Counted from the stretch's first letter, positions 1-4,138 are shown. The stretch is DNA of 6,139 nt from Rhizobiales bacterium UBA697 (GCA_002298965.1 DBMN01000143.1:1-6139), one strand, 5' to 3'. The notes: generated from the sequence alone by a model not told the origin. Numbers and translations are program-made.

Positions 1-27
1 GGCGTCGTCGCCAAGATCATCGCCTGA
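1..27 (+). CDS. tuf: Elongation factor Tu, C-terminal end (partial)
   Basis: The window opens in frame with eight codons reading GVVAKIIA and then TGA. This matches the usual end of bacterial EF-Tu, which typically finishes ...GRTVGAGVVAKII(E/A). EF-Tu is the cytosolic GTPase that delivers aminoacyl-tRNA to the ribosome. Only the last residues of domain 3 are present, so no catalytic motif can be seen. The neighbours support the call: a tuf copy upstream of tRNA-Trp, secE and nusG is a common order in alphaproteobacteria. The identification rests on a very short peptide plus synteny. The sequence just to the left of the window would settle it. Confidence 0.75.
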   Translation, partial: GVVAKIIA

Positions 28-35
28 TGATGTCC

Positions 36-58
36 TCCCGCCCGTGATTCGGGCGGGA
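36..58 (+). terminator. Hairpin after tuf, probable terminator without U-tract
   Basis: A perfect 9-bp stem (TCCCGCCCG at 36-44 with CGGGCGGGA at 50-58) closes a 5-nt loop (TGATT) eight bases after the tuf stop. The stem is very GC-rich. No T-run follows, so it may be a weak or partial terminator, or a 3'-end-protecting hairpin that lets some transcripts continue into the tRNA gene. Confidence 0.6.
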
Positions 59-80
59 AGGCCTCCCTGCAGGGTGGCCT
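59..80 (+). repeat. Inverted repeat abutting the tuf hairpin
   Basis: AGGCC at 59-63 pairs with GGCCT at 76-80. Inside them lies the 10-base palindrome CCCTGCAGGG (65-74), and a single T/T mismatch (64/75) interrupts the symmetry. The element starts on the base right after the 36-58 hairpin. Its last base is the first base of the DnaA-box match at 80-88. It could be a second terminator hairpin or a protein-binding palindrome. Confidence 0.45.
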
Positions 81-88
81 GTGGATAA
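80..88 (-). promoter_or_regulatory. Perfect consensus DnaA box
   Basis: TGTGGATAA on the + strand is TTATCCACA on the - strand, the strict high-affinity DnaA-box consensus. I found no second perfect copy in the window, so this is not an origin. A single box between tuf and the tRNA-Trp/secE/nusG genes could be a DnaA regulatory or titration site, or chance. The match itself is certain; the function is inferred. Confidence 0.4.
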
Positions 89-92
89 AAAG

Positions 93-143
93 TTTCGTCG
101 CGATCGATCTTTCGAGTGAGGTCGCGACGGAGGGCTGAAAGCC
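93..143 (+). other. Structured tuf-trpT spacer (two hairpins)
   Basis: CGTCGCGA (96-103) and TCGCGACG (122-129) form a perfect 8-bp stem, extendable by three weaker pairs (93-95 with 130-132). A small inner stem TCGA/TCGA (104-107/112-115) sits in its loop. A second short hairpin follows: GGCT (133-136), loop GAA, AGCC (140-143). I see no convincing -35/-10 pair for the tRNA gene, so read-through from tuf is plausible. Confidence 0.4.
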
Positions 144-161
144 AAATTCGACTGTGCCCAC

Positions 162-237
162 AGGGGTATAGCTCAGTTGGTAGAGCATCGGTCTCCAAAA
201 CCGAGGGTCGTAGGTTCGAGTCCTACTGCCCCTGCCA
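162..237 (+). tRNA. tRNA-Trp, anticodon CCA
   Basis: A complete 76-nt cloverleaf can be drawn. The acceptor stem is AGGGGTA (162-168) with TGCCCCT (227-233). The D stem is GCTC/GAGC (171-174/183-186). The anticodon stem is TCGGT/ACCGA (188-192/200-204) with loop CTCCAAA, giving anticodon CCA at 195-197 (reads UGG, Trp). The variable region is GGGTC (205-209). The T stem is GTAGG/CCTAC (210-214/222-226) with loop TTCGAGT. The discriminator base is G234 and the terminal CCA is encoded at 235-237. The discriminator G fits bacterial tRNA-Trp. A tRNA-Trp gene between tuf and secE is common in alphaproteobacteria. The 5' leader and 3' trailer are complementary (144-154 with 236-246), described separately. 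Confidence 0.97.
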
Positions 238-249
238 GTCGATTTTCGC

Positions 250-278
250 TTGAGAATGCCCGCTCGACGCACTAGGTA
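250..278 (+). promoter_or_regulatory. Weak candidate promoter for secE-nusG
   Basis: TTGAGA at 250-255 (preceded by C, giving CTTGAG, close to the alphaproteobacterial CTTGAC -35) lies 17 nt before TAGGTA at 273-278. The spacing is ideal and the -35 is good, but the -10 is poor. It lies just after the tRNA and 60 nt before secE. Transcription could equally enter from upstream. Confidence 0.25.
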
Positions 279-338
279 GATGTCCCGGCGAGGCGCGCGA
301 GGGATCCCCCTCCCGCGCCCGCATGTCGTGAGCGACGG

Positions 339-536
339 ATGGCCAAGACCAACCCCTTTACCTTCGTGCAGCAGGTCCGCGACGAAGTCGCCAAGGTCAC
401 TTGGCCGACCCGAAACGAGACCGGTATCACCACGCTCATGGTCGTGGCGATGGCCTTCCTGGCTGCATTCTTCTTTCTCATGGCCGATCAGCTGATGGGC
501 TGGGGCGTGAGCCTCGTGCTCGGCTTGGGCCGGTGA
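339..536 (+). CDS. secE: Preprotein translocase subunit SecE
   Basis: The product is a 65-residue SecE, an essential inner-membrane subunit of the SecYEG channel that clamps SecY. The N-terminal amphipathic helix carries the family signature EVAKVTWPTRNET (residues 16-28). A single hydrophobic segment follows (about 30-63, rich in L, M, V, A, F). This is the short one-span form found in most bacteria, about half the length of the three-span E. coli protein. The start MAKTNPFTFVQQ is typical for alphaproteobacteria. The Shine-Dalgarno is weak (GAG/GACGG just upstream of 339), and a 5' extension is not supported. nusG follows after 26 nt, the near-universal secE-nusG pair. An overlapping frame from 280 encodes an Arg/Ser/Pro-rich shadow only. 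Confidence 0.95.
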   Translation: MAKTNPFTFVQQVRDEVAKVTWPTRNETGITTLMVVAMAFLAAFFFLMADQLMGWGVSLVLGLGR

Positions 537-562
537 CGGCGGCGGACCGAGGATCTCCTTTC

Positions 563-1093
563 ATGGCCATGCGTTGGTACATCGTTCACGCCTACTCGAA
601 CTTCGAGAACAAGGTCGCCGAGTCCATCCGTGAGCGCGCCGCTCAGAATGGCCTGCAGGCGATGTTCGAACAGATCCTCGTGCCGACCGAGAAGGTCGTC
701 GAGGTCCGGCGCGGTCGCAAGGTCGATGCCGAACGCAAGTTTTTCCCCGGCTACGTGCTGGTGAAGGCGGAACTGACCGACCAGGTCTTCCACCTGATCA
801 AGAACACGCCGAAGGTCACCGGCTTCCTCGGTTCGGACAACAAGCCGATGCCGATCCAGGAATCCGAGGCGCTCCGTATCCTGCAGCAGGTGCAGGACGG
901 CGTCGAGCGCCCGAAGCCGTCGGTCACCTTCGAGGTCGGCGAGAACGTGAAGGTGTCGGACGGTCCGTTCGCCTCCTTCAACGGTGTCGTCGAAGAGGTC
1001 GACGAGGAGCGTTCGCGCCTCAAGGTCGCGGTGTCGATCTTCGGCCGTGCGACCCCGGTCGATCTGGAATACGGTCAGGTCGAGAAGATCTGA
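563..1093 (+). CDS. nusG: Transcription termination/antitermination protein NusG
   Basis: This 176-residue NusG has the usual alphaproteobacterial length. It binds RNA polymerase, suppresses pausing, and links it to Rho or to ribosomal protein S10. The N-terminal NGN domain (about 1-110) begins MRWYIVHAYSNFE and contains FFPGYVLV (60-67) and KVTGFLG (84-90). The C-terminal KOW domain (about 122-176) contains VSDGPFASFNG (131-141) and ends VDLEYGQVEKI. The frame is open back to 401, but the start at 563 is chosen because GAGGA at 549-553 lies 9 nt upstream and homology begins at MAMRWY. Starting further upstream would add non-homologous sequence overlapping secE. An ATG two codons later (569) is a less likely alternative. 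A strong hairpin follows 17 nt after the stop. Confidence 0.97.
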   Translation: MAMRWYIVHAYSNFENKVAESIRERAAQNGLQAMFEQILVPTEKVVEVRRGRKVDAERKFFPGYVLVKAELTDQVFHLIKNTPKVTGFLGSDNKPMPIQESEALRILQQVQDGVERPKPSVTFEVGENVKVSDGPFASFNGVVEEVDEERSRLKVAVSIFGRATPVDLEYGQVEKI

Positions 1094-1110
1094 CGAGAAC
1101 CGAATTCGTA

Positions 1111-1145
1111 GGCCGCCTCCGCCGCACTCGCGGTCGGGGGTGGTC
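1111..1145 (+). terminator. Long hairpin downstream of nusG, possible terminator or attenuator
   Basis: Four bp (CCGC 1122-1125 with GCGG 1130-1133, loop ACTC) stack below a small internal loop on a ten-pair lower stem (1111-1120 with 1136-1145) that includes three G·U pairs. It begins 17 nt after the nusG stop. No U-tract follows, so full termination is doubtful. It may separate secE-nusG mRNA from rplKA mRNA by processing or attenuation. Confidence 0.5.
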
Positions 1146-1323
1146 TCGTTCCGTCCGGGGCATCGCTTCGGATGGTCCGCTCCGGAAGCGCTCCGGGATC
1201 GTCCGCGAGGATGGCCCGGAGATCGCGAAGGAACGGTGAACGTGTCCGATCACCGGCGTGCCGGTCGGTCGGACGGGTGGGAGGCCCTCCGGCGTCGTCG
1301 CCAGACGTCGTGCGGTGCCCGAC
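1146..1323 (+). other. Gene-free nusG-rplK leader, central part
   Basis: No convincing gene or promoter is seen here; an open frame through it (984-1367) is Arg/Ser/Pro-rich shadow sequence. The most striking element is a 13-bp hairpin at 1244-1274. It pairs GTCCGATC with GGTCGGAC and then ACCGG with CCGGT, with a bulged C1266 and loop CGTG. Smaller hairpins occur at 1182-1196 (CCGGA/TCCGG) and 1199-1214 (TCC-GCGA-GGA core). With the flanking hairpins, the 292-nt spacer looks like a structured mRNA leader for rplK-rplA. Confidence 0.45.
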
Positions 1324-1378
1324 CACCGACTCCGGTGAGCCGGAGGCGCGAAGGCGCCGTCCGGTGATGAACGAGGAG
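1324..1378 (+). promoter_or_regulatory. rplK proximal leader: two hairpins and Shine-Dalgarno, candidate L1 autoregulatory site
   Basis: CACCG (1324-1328) and CGGTG (1333-1337) form a 5-bp hairpin. Right after it, CCGGA plus GGCGC (1340-1349) pair with GCGCC and TCCGG (1354-1364) around a GAAG loop, with a bulged G1359. The rplK Shine-Dalgarno GAGGAG (1373-1378) follows, 7 nt before the ATG. In other bacteria L1 represses rplKA translation by binding a leader structure that mimics its 23S rRNA site. The position fits, and GGAGGC..GAAG..GGAGCC here loosely recalls the 23S L1-stalk segment. The L1 assignment is an inference. Confidence 0.4.
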
Positions 1379-1385
1379 CCAGAAG

Positions 1386-1832
1386 ATGGCGAAGAAGGTC
1401 CAGGGCTACATCAAGCTCCAGGTGCCGGCGGGTTCTGCCAATCCGTCGCCGCCGATCGGTCCCGCGCTCGGTCAGCGCGGCCTGAACATCATGCAGTTCT
1501 GCAAGGACTTCAATTCGAAGACCGCAGAGATGCCGAAGGGTCAGCCGACCCCGGTCGTGATCACGTACTTCACCGACAAGAGCTTCTCTTTCGAGTTCAA
1601 GACGCCGCCGGCGAGCTTCCTCCTGAAGCAGGCCGCGAAGCTCGACACGAAGAAGAAGCCCGGTTCGGGCTCCAAGACTCCCGGTCGTTCCGTCGTGGGC
1701 CAGGTCACCCAGGCCCAGCTGAAGGACATCGCCGAGAAGAAGATGAAGGACCTGAACGCCAACGACATCGACGCCGCCGCGAAGATGATCGAAGGCACCG
1801 CCCGGTCCATGGGCCTGCGTGTGGTGGAGTAA
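1386..1832 (+). CDS. rplK: 50S ribosomal protein L11
   Basis: L11 binds 23S rRNA in the GTPase-associated center, contacts elongation factors and is needed for the RelA stringent response. The 148-residue product has the N-terminal domain MAKKVQGYIKLQVPAG with the proline-rich PSPPIGPALGQRG (20-32), the thiostrepton-site region, and the C-terminal rRNA-binding domain ending IEGTARSMGLRVVE (135-148). Lysines near positions 3-4 and 40 match the region methylated by PrmA in E. coli. It is about six residues longer than E. coli L11 because of a Lys/Gly/Ser-rich linker around residues 86-101. GAGGAG lies 7 nt before the start. rplA starts 4 nt after its stop, so the two are probably translationally coupled. 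Confidence 0.98.
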   Translation: MAKKVQGYIKLQVPAGSANPSPPIGPALGQRGLNIMQFCKDFNSKTAEMPKGQPTPVVITYFTDKSFSFEFKTPPASFLLKQAAKLDTKKKPGSGSKTPGRSVVGQVTQAQLKDIAEKKMKDLNANDIDAAAKMIEGTARSMGLRVVE

Positions 1833-1836
1833 GACG

Positions 1837-2538
1837 ATGCCGAAGATCGCCAAGCGCGTCGCCAAGTCCCGCGAGGGCATCGACCCGGTCAAGCTCTATG
1901 GTCTCGAAGAGGCCGTGAAGCTGGTCAAGGAGCGGGCCACCGCCAAGTTCGACGAGACCGTCGAGATCTCGATGAACCTGGGTGTCGACCCCCGTCACGC
2001 CGACCAGATGGTCCGCGGCGTCTGCAACCTGCCGAACGGCACGGGCAAGACCGTCCGCGTCGCCGTCTTCGCCCGCGGCCCCAAGGCCGACGAGGCCAAG
2101 GCCGCCGGTGCGGACATCGTCGGCGCCGAGGACCTGCTCGCCACCATCCAGGGCGGCAAGATCGACTTCGATCGCTGCATCGCCACCCCGGACCTGATGC
2201 CGCTGGTCGGCCGTCTCGGCAAGGTGCTCGGCCCGCGCGGCCTGATGCCGAACCCGAAGGTCGGCACCGTGACCATGGACGTCACCAAGGCCGTCACCGA
2301 CGCCAAGGGCGGCGCCGTCGAGTTCCGCGCCGAGAAGGCCGGTATCGTGCATGCCGGCGTCGGCAAGGCTTCGTTCTCGGTCGAGGCTCTCGTCCAGAAC
2401 ATCGTCGCCTTCGCCGATGCGGTGCAGAAGGCCAAGCCGACCGGCGCCAAGGGCACCTACCTGCAGCGCGTCGCCGTGTCGTCGACCATGGGCCCCGGCC
2501 TGAAGGTCGACCCGTCGACCGTCCACGCCGCCTCCTGA
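1837..2538 (+). CDS. rplA: 50S ribosomal protein L1
   Basis: L1 forms the mobile L1 stalk that helps eject deacylated tRNA from the E site, and in many bacteria it represses its own rplKA mRNA. The product has 233 residues, the normal length. It begins MPKIAKRVAKSREGID and contains the family signature RLGKVLGPRGLMPNPKVGT (126-144). It ends with STMGPGLKVDPST near residues 216-228. The ATG at 1837 is chosen over an upstream ATG at 1819 because homology starts at MPKIAKR and GGAG at 1826-1829 (inside the end of rplK) lies 7 nt away. Only 4 nt separate it from rplK. A 374-nt structured spacer follows before rplJ, which suggests separate control of rplKA and rplJL. Confidence 0.98.
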   Translation: MPKIAKRVAKSREGIDPVKLYGLEEAVKLVKERATAKFDETVEISMNLGVDPRHADQMVRGVCNLPNGTGKTVRVAVFARGPKADEAKAAGADIVGAEDLLATIQGGKIDFDRCIATPDLMPLVGRLGKVLGPRGLMPNPKVGTVTMDVTKAVTDAKGGAVEFRAEKAGIVHAGVGKASFSVEALVQNIVAFADAVQKAKPTGAKGTYLQRVAVSSTMGPGLKVDPSTVHAAS

Positions 2539-2555
2539 GCGGTGAACTGAATTCT

Positions 2556-2579
2556 CCCGTCCCGGTTCGCCGGGGCGGG
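2556..2579 (+). terminator. UUCG-capped hairpin after rplA (terminator/attenuator)
   Basis: A 10-bp stem (CCCGTCCCGG at 2556-2565 with CCGGGGCGGG at 2570-2579, one T·G pair) closes on a UUCG tetraloop. It begins 17 nt after the rplA stop. It is very stable but has no U-tract, so it may act as a partial terminator, an RNase barrier or a processing signal between rplKA and rplJL. Confidence 0.6.
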
Positions 2580-2583
2580 CGAT

Positions 2584-2630
2584 GCCTCCTCCCGAGAGGG
2601 CAGGGGGCGAAACGCCCGGGTTCGCCCGGG
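2584..2630 (+). other. Two more tetraloop hairpins upstream of the L10 leader
   Basis: The first is GCCTCCTCCC (2584-2593) pairing with GGG (2598-2600) and AGGGGGC (2602-2608), with loop GAGA and a bulged C2601. The second is a perfect CCCGGG-UUCG-CCCGGG hairpin at 2615-2630. An alternative stem, GGGCG (2605-2609) with CGCCC (2613-2617) and loop AAA, would break both, so the region could switch between two folds. A 68-codon open frame at 2582-2788 crosses this RNA and the L10 leader and is not considered a gene. Confidence 0.45.
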
Positions 2631-2633
2631 AAA

Positions 2634-2722
2634 CTGTCCGAGACCAAGGGCGCCGGAAGGGGAAACCCGGAAGGCTTAATTCGTCGAACTCGAGTGCGAT
2701 TCGAGGGGCCCTTGCGAGACGG
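2634..2722 (+). promoter_or_regulatory. L10(L12) ribosomal protein leader, autoregulatory RNA of rplJL
   Basis: The RNA matches the known rplJ leader architecture. The outer stem is CTGTC (2634-2638) with GACGG (2718-2722). The conserved single-strand CGAGACC (2639-2645) comes next. The second stem is AAGGGC (2646-2651) with GCCCTT (2708-2713), extended by CC/GG after a bulged G2652. An inner hairpin GGG-GAAA-CCC spans 2659-2668, and the conserved CTTAAT follows at 2675-2680. A further small hairpin, CTCGA/TCGAG, spans 2689-2705. From memory, the E. coli leader shows the same order: CCGTCC-AAGACCGCAGG, an inner hairpin, CTTAAT, CCCTGC, GACGG. In E. coli the L10-L12 complex binds here and represses rplJL translation when in excess. 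The element lies about 190 nt upstream of rplJ, as expected. Confidence 0.85.
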
Positions 2723-2738
2723 GAAGAACGAATTCGTC

Positions 2739-2889
2739 ATCCGGGATCGACCGGATCTTCGAAGCGGTTCGGACCGTTGAACCTTTGATCCCCGGACCTG
2801 TCCGGGGTGGAGGGGACAGGAAGTGCAGGCGTGACCGGTTCCCGGACACGCCTCCTGAAACCGGCCTCCCGGAACTTTCGTTCCGCGGG
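2739..2889 (+). other. Hairpin-rich 3' part of the rplJ leader
   Basis: Four hairpins lie between the L10 leader and the rplJ ribosome binding site. They are: ATCCGG/CCGGAT (2739-2744/2751-2756); CCCCGGA/TCCGGGG with loop CCTG (2790-2807); AGGCGTG/CACGCCT enclosing CCGG-TTC-CCGG with one A/A mismatch (2827-2853); and GGAAC-TTTC-GTTCC with GC-rich flanks (about 2867-2889). None is followed by a U-tract. They may relay the L10-bound state to the ribosome binding site, or be sites of mRNA processing. No gene or good promoter is seen. Confidence 0.4.
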
Positions 2890-2912
2890 GGTCAAAGGCA
2901 AATGAGGCTATC

Positions 2913-3431
2913 GTGGAAAGAGCGGAAAAGCGCGAACTCGTCGCTGCCCTCAACGTCCAGTTCAAGACGACTGGATCCGTTGTGGTCGCGAAGTACGCGG
3001 GGCTCACGGTGAAGGACATGACCGCCCTGCGCGGCAAGGTCCGCGTCGCCGGCGGCACCGTGAAGGTCGCGAAGAACCGCCTCGCCAAGCTGGCTCTCGT
3101 CGGCACCGAACTCGAGCACATGGCGGACCTGTTCAAGGGCCCGACCGTGATCCTTTCTGCGAAGGATCCGGTCGCTGCCCCCAAGGTTGCGGCCGAATTC
3201 GCCAAGGCGAACGACAAGTTCGTGATCCTTGGTGGTGGTCTCGGCAAGCAGGCTCTCGACGCTTCCGGCGTCAAGGCCCTCGCCGACCTGCCGTCGCTCG
3301 AGGAACTCCGCGCCAAGATCGCGGGCGTCATCAACCAGCCGGCTACCAAGCTGGCCTCGGTTCTGGCCGCTCCGGCCGGTGCGCTCGCTCGCGTCCTCCA
3401 GGCGCGCGTCGACAAGGACCAGGCGGCGTGA
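2913..3431 (+). CDS. rplJ: 50S ribosomal protein L10 (GTG start)
   Basis: L10 anchors the L7/L12 dimers to 23S rRNA at the stalk base and, with L12, represses its own mRNA through the upstream leader. The product has 172 residues, the typical length. The N-terminal rRNA-binding domain begins (M)ERAEKRELVAALN and includes VVVAKYAGLTVKDM (23-36). The C-terminal helix that carries L12 dimers ends LARVLQARVDKDQAA. The start is GTG at 2913: homology begins exactly there, GAGG at 2904-2907 lies 5 nt upstream, and the nearby ATG at 2902 is in another frame. rplL follows after 51 nt. The non-AUG start fits a gene under tight translational control, though GTG is common in GC-rich genomes. Confidence 0.97.
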   Translation: MERAEKRELVAALNVQFKTTGSVVVAKYAGLTVKDMTALRGKVRVAGGTVKVAKNRLAKLALVGTELEHMADLFKGPTVILSAKDPVAAPKVAAEFAKANDKFVILGGGLGKQALDASGVKALADLPSLEELRAKIAGVINQPATKLASVLAAPAGALARVLQARVDKDQAA

Positions 3432-3482
3432 GCCGTCTTCGCACAGACGAAACGTACCGAACCATTCGAAGGAAGTGAAGAA

Positions 3483-3860
3483 ATGGCCGATATCGCCAAG
3501 ATCGTGGACGACCTGTCCGCCCTGACCATCCTGGAAGCTGCCGAGCTCGTGAAGGCTCTCGAAGAGAAGTGGGGCGTCTCCGCCGCCGCTCCGGTGGCCG
3601 TCGCCGCCGCTGCCGGCCCGGCCGCTGCCGCTGCTCCGGTCGAAGAGCAGACCGAGTTCAACGTCATTCTCGTCGACGCGGGCGCCAACAAGATCAACGT
3701 GATCAAGGAAGTGCGCGCGATCACCGGTCTCGGCCTCAAGGAAGCCAAGGACCTGGTCGAGGGTGCTCCGAAGGCCGTCAAGGAAGCCGTCGGCAAGGAC
3801 GAGGCCGAGAAGGTCAAGAAGCAGCTCGAAGGCGCCGGCGCCAAGGTCGAGCTCAAGTGA
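3483..3860 (+). CDS. rplL: 50S ribosomal protein L7/L12
   Basis: L7/L12 is the multi-copy stalk protein that recruits and stimulates translational GTPases such as EF-Tu and EF-G. The 125-residue product has the expected three parts. The N-terminal dimerization domain comprises MADIAKIVDDLSALTILEAAELVKALEEKWGV (1-32). A flexible Ala/Pro hinge spans about 33-53. The C-terminal factor-binding domain includes EFNVILVDAGANKINVIKEVR (58-78), TGLGLKEAKDLVEG (81-94) and the end KKQLEGAGAKVELK. AAGGA at 3469-3473 lies 9 nt before the ATG, a stronger ribosome binding site than that of rplJ. This fits the need for several L12 copies per L10. Two strong hairpins follow the stop, then rpoB. Confidence 0.98.
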   Translation: MADIAKIVDDLSALTILEAAELVKALEEKWGVSAAAPVAVAAAAGPAAAAAPVEEQTEFNVILVDAGANKINVIKEVRAITGLGLKEAKDLVEGAPKAVKEAVGKDEAEKVKKQLEGAGAKVELK

Positions 3861-3864
3861 TCGG

Positions 3865-3890
3865 ACGCGGGGCGCGCCTGCGCTCCGCGT
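3865..3890 (+). terminator. First rplL-rpoB intercistronic hairpin
   Basis: An uninterrupted 11-bp stem (3865-3875 with 3880-3890, one G·T pair) closes a GCCT loop, starting 4 nt after the rplL stop. No U-tract follows. It could protect the rplL 3' end, serve as a processing site, or attenuate transcription into rpoB. Confidence 0.5.
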
Positions 3891-3900
3891 TGCGAGATCG

Positions 3901-3932
3901 ATCCCGGGTCGCGGTTTCGCGGCCCGGGATTT
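3901..3932 (+). terminator. Second rplL-rpoB hairpin, probable attenuator
   Basis: A 13-bp stem is formed by ATCCCGGG (3901-3908) with CCCGGGAT (3923-3930), a T·G pair, and CGCG/CGCG around a GTTT loop; two T follow. This is the best terminator-like hairpin in the window, but the U-tract is very short, so partial read-through into rpoB is likely. The E. coli rplL-rpoB gap likewise holds an attenuator and an RNase III site, which lower rpoB relative to rplL. Confidence 0.65.
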
Positions 3933-3983
3933 CGGCACTCTCGGAGGCCCGTGACGGGGCGAGGGTGTCGGTGAGGCGAGAAT

Positions 3984-4029
3984 CGTGTCAATTCAACACG
4001 TCGTGGTCGAGATGTGGGAATTGGACACG
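3984..4029 (+). repeat. AT-rich imperfect inverted repeat upstream of rpoB
   Basis: CGTGTCAATT (3984-3993) is repeated in inverse orientation as AATTGGACACG (4019-4029), with one extra G. The left arm can also form a local hairpin, CGTGT/ACACG (3984-3988/3996-4000). It is one of the few less GC-rich patches in the spacer. It might be a binding site or part of a promoter region, but I see no -35/-10 pair that I would defend. Confidence 0.3.
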
Positions 4030-4064
4030 GGAAAGTCGATGATTGAGGGGGCGGCGACGGTGCT

Positions 4065-4106
4065 CCCGAACATCCGAGACGCCGAAGGTTCGGCGGGGTG
4101 TTCCGG
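4065..4106 (+). promoter_or_regulatory. Bulged long hairpin just upstream of the rpoB ribosome binding site
   Basis: An upper stem CGCCGA/TCGGCG (4080-4085/4090-4095, loop AGGT) stacks over a one-sided GAGA bulge (4076-4079). Below it is an 8-bp stem, GAACATCC (4068-4075) with GGGTGTTC (4096-4103), possibly extended by 4065-4066 with 4105-4106. That gives 14 bp with one bulge, ending about 25 nt before GAGGA (4129-4133), the rpoB Shine-Dalgarno. The arrangement suggests an mRNA element affecting rpoB translation or stability. No known RNA family is recognised. Confidence 0.4.
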
Positions 4107-4138
4107 ATTGCCGTCGGTCAACCCGAGCGAGGACGACA

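Noticed and set aside
28..161. Origin of replication suggested by the DnaA box
   Set aside because: Only one perfect box, no AT-rich unwinding region and no dnaA-type neighbours.
401..562. N-terminal extension of nusG to the ATG at 401
   Set aside because: The added residues overlap secE and do not resemble NusG; a good Shine-Dalgarno supports 563.
1020..1892. Antisense open frame of 290 codons across the nusG-rplK spacer
   Set aside because: Overlaps the ends of nusG and rplA and all of rplK, and is low-complexity in Arg, Leu and Gly; no motif.
2582..2788. Small + strand open frame (68 codons) in the rplA-rplJ spacer, considered as a leader peptide
   Set aside because: It runs through the conserved L10 leader RNA, whose conservation explains the sequence; no good ribosome binding site and no run of regulatory codons.
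2902..2912. ATG at 2902 as an alternative rplJ start
   Set aside because: It is in another frame from rplJ; L10 homology begins at the GTG at 2913.
2294..3991. Antisense open frame of 565 codons across rplA, rplJ and rplL
   Set aside because: Ser/Arg/Pro/Ala-rich shadow translation spanning several real genes and their spacers; no domain is recognisable.
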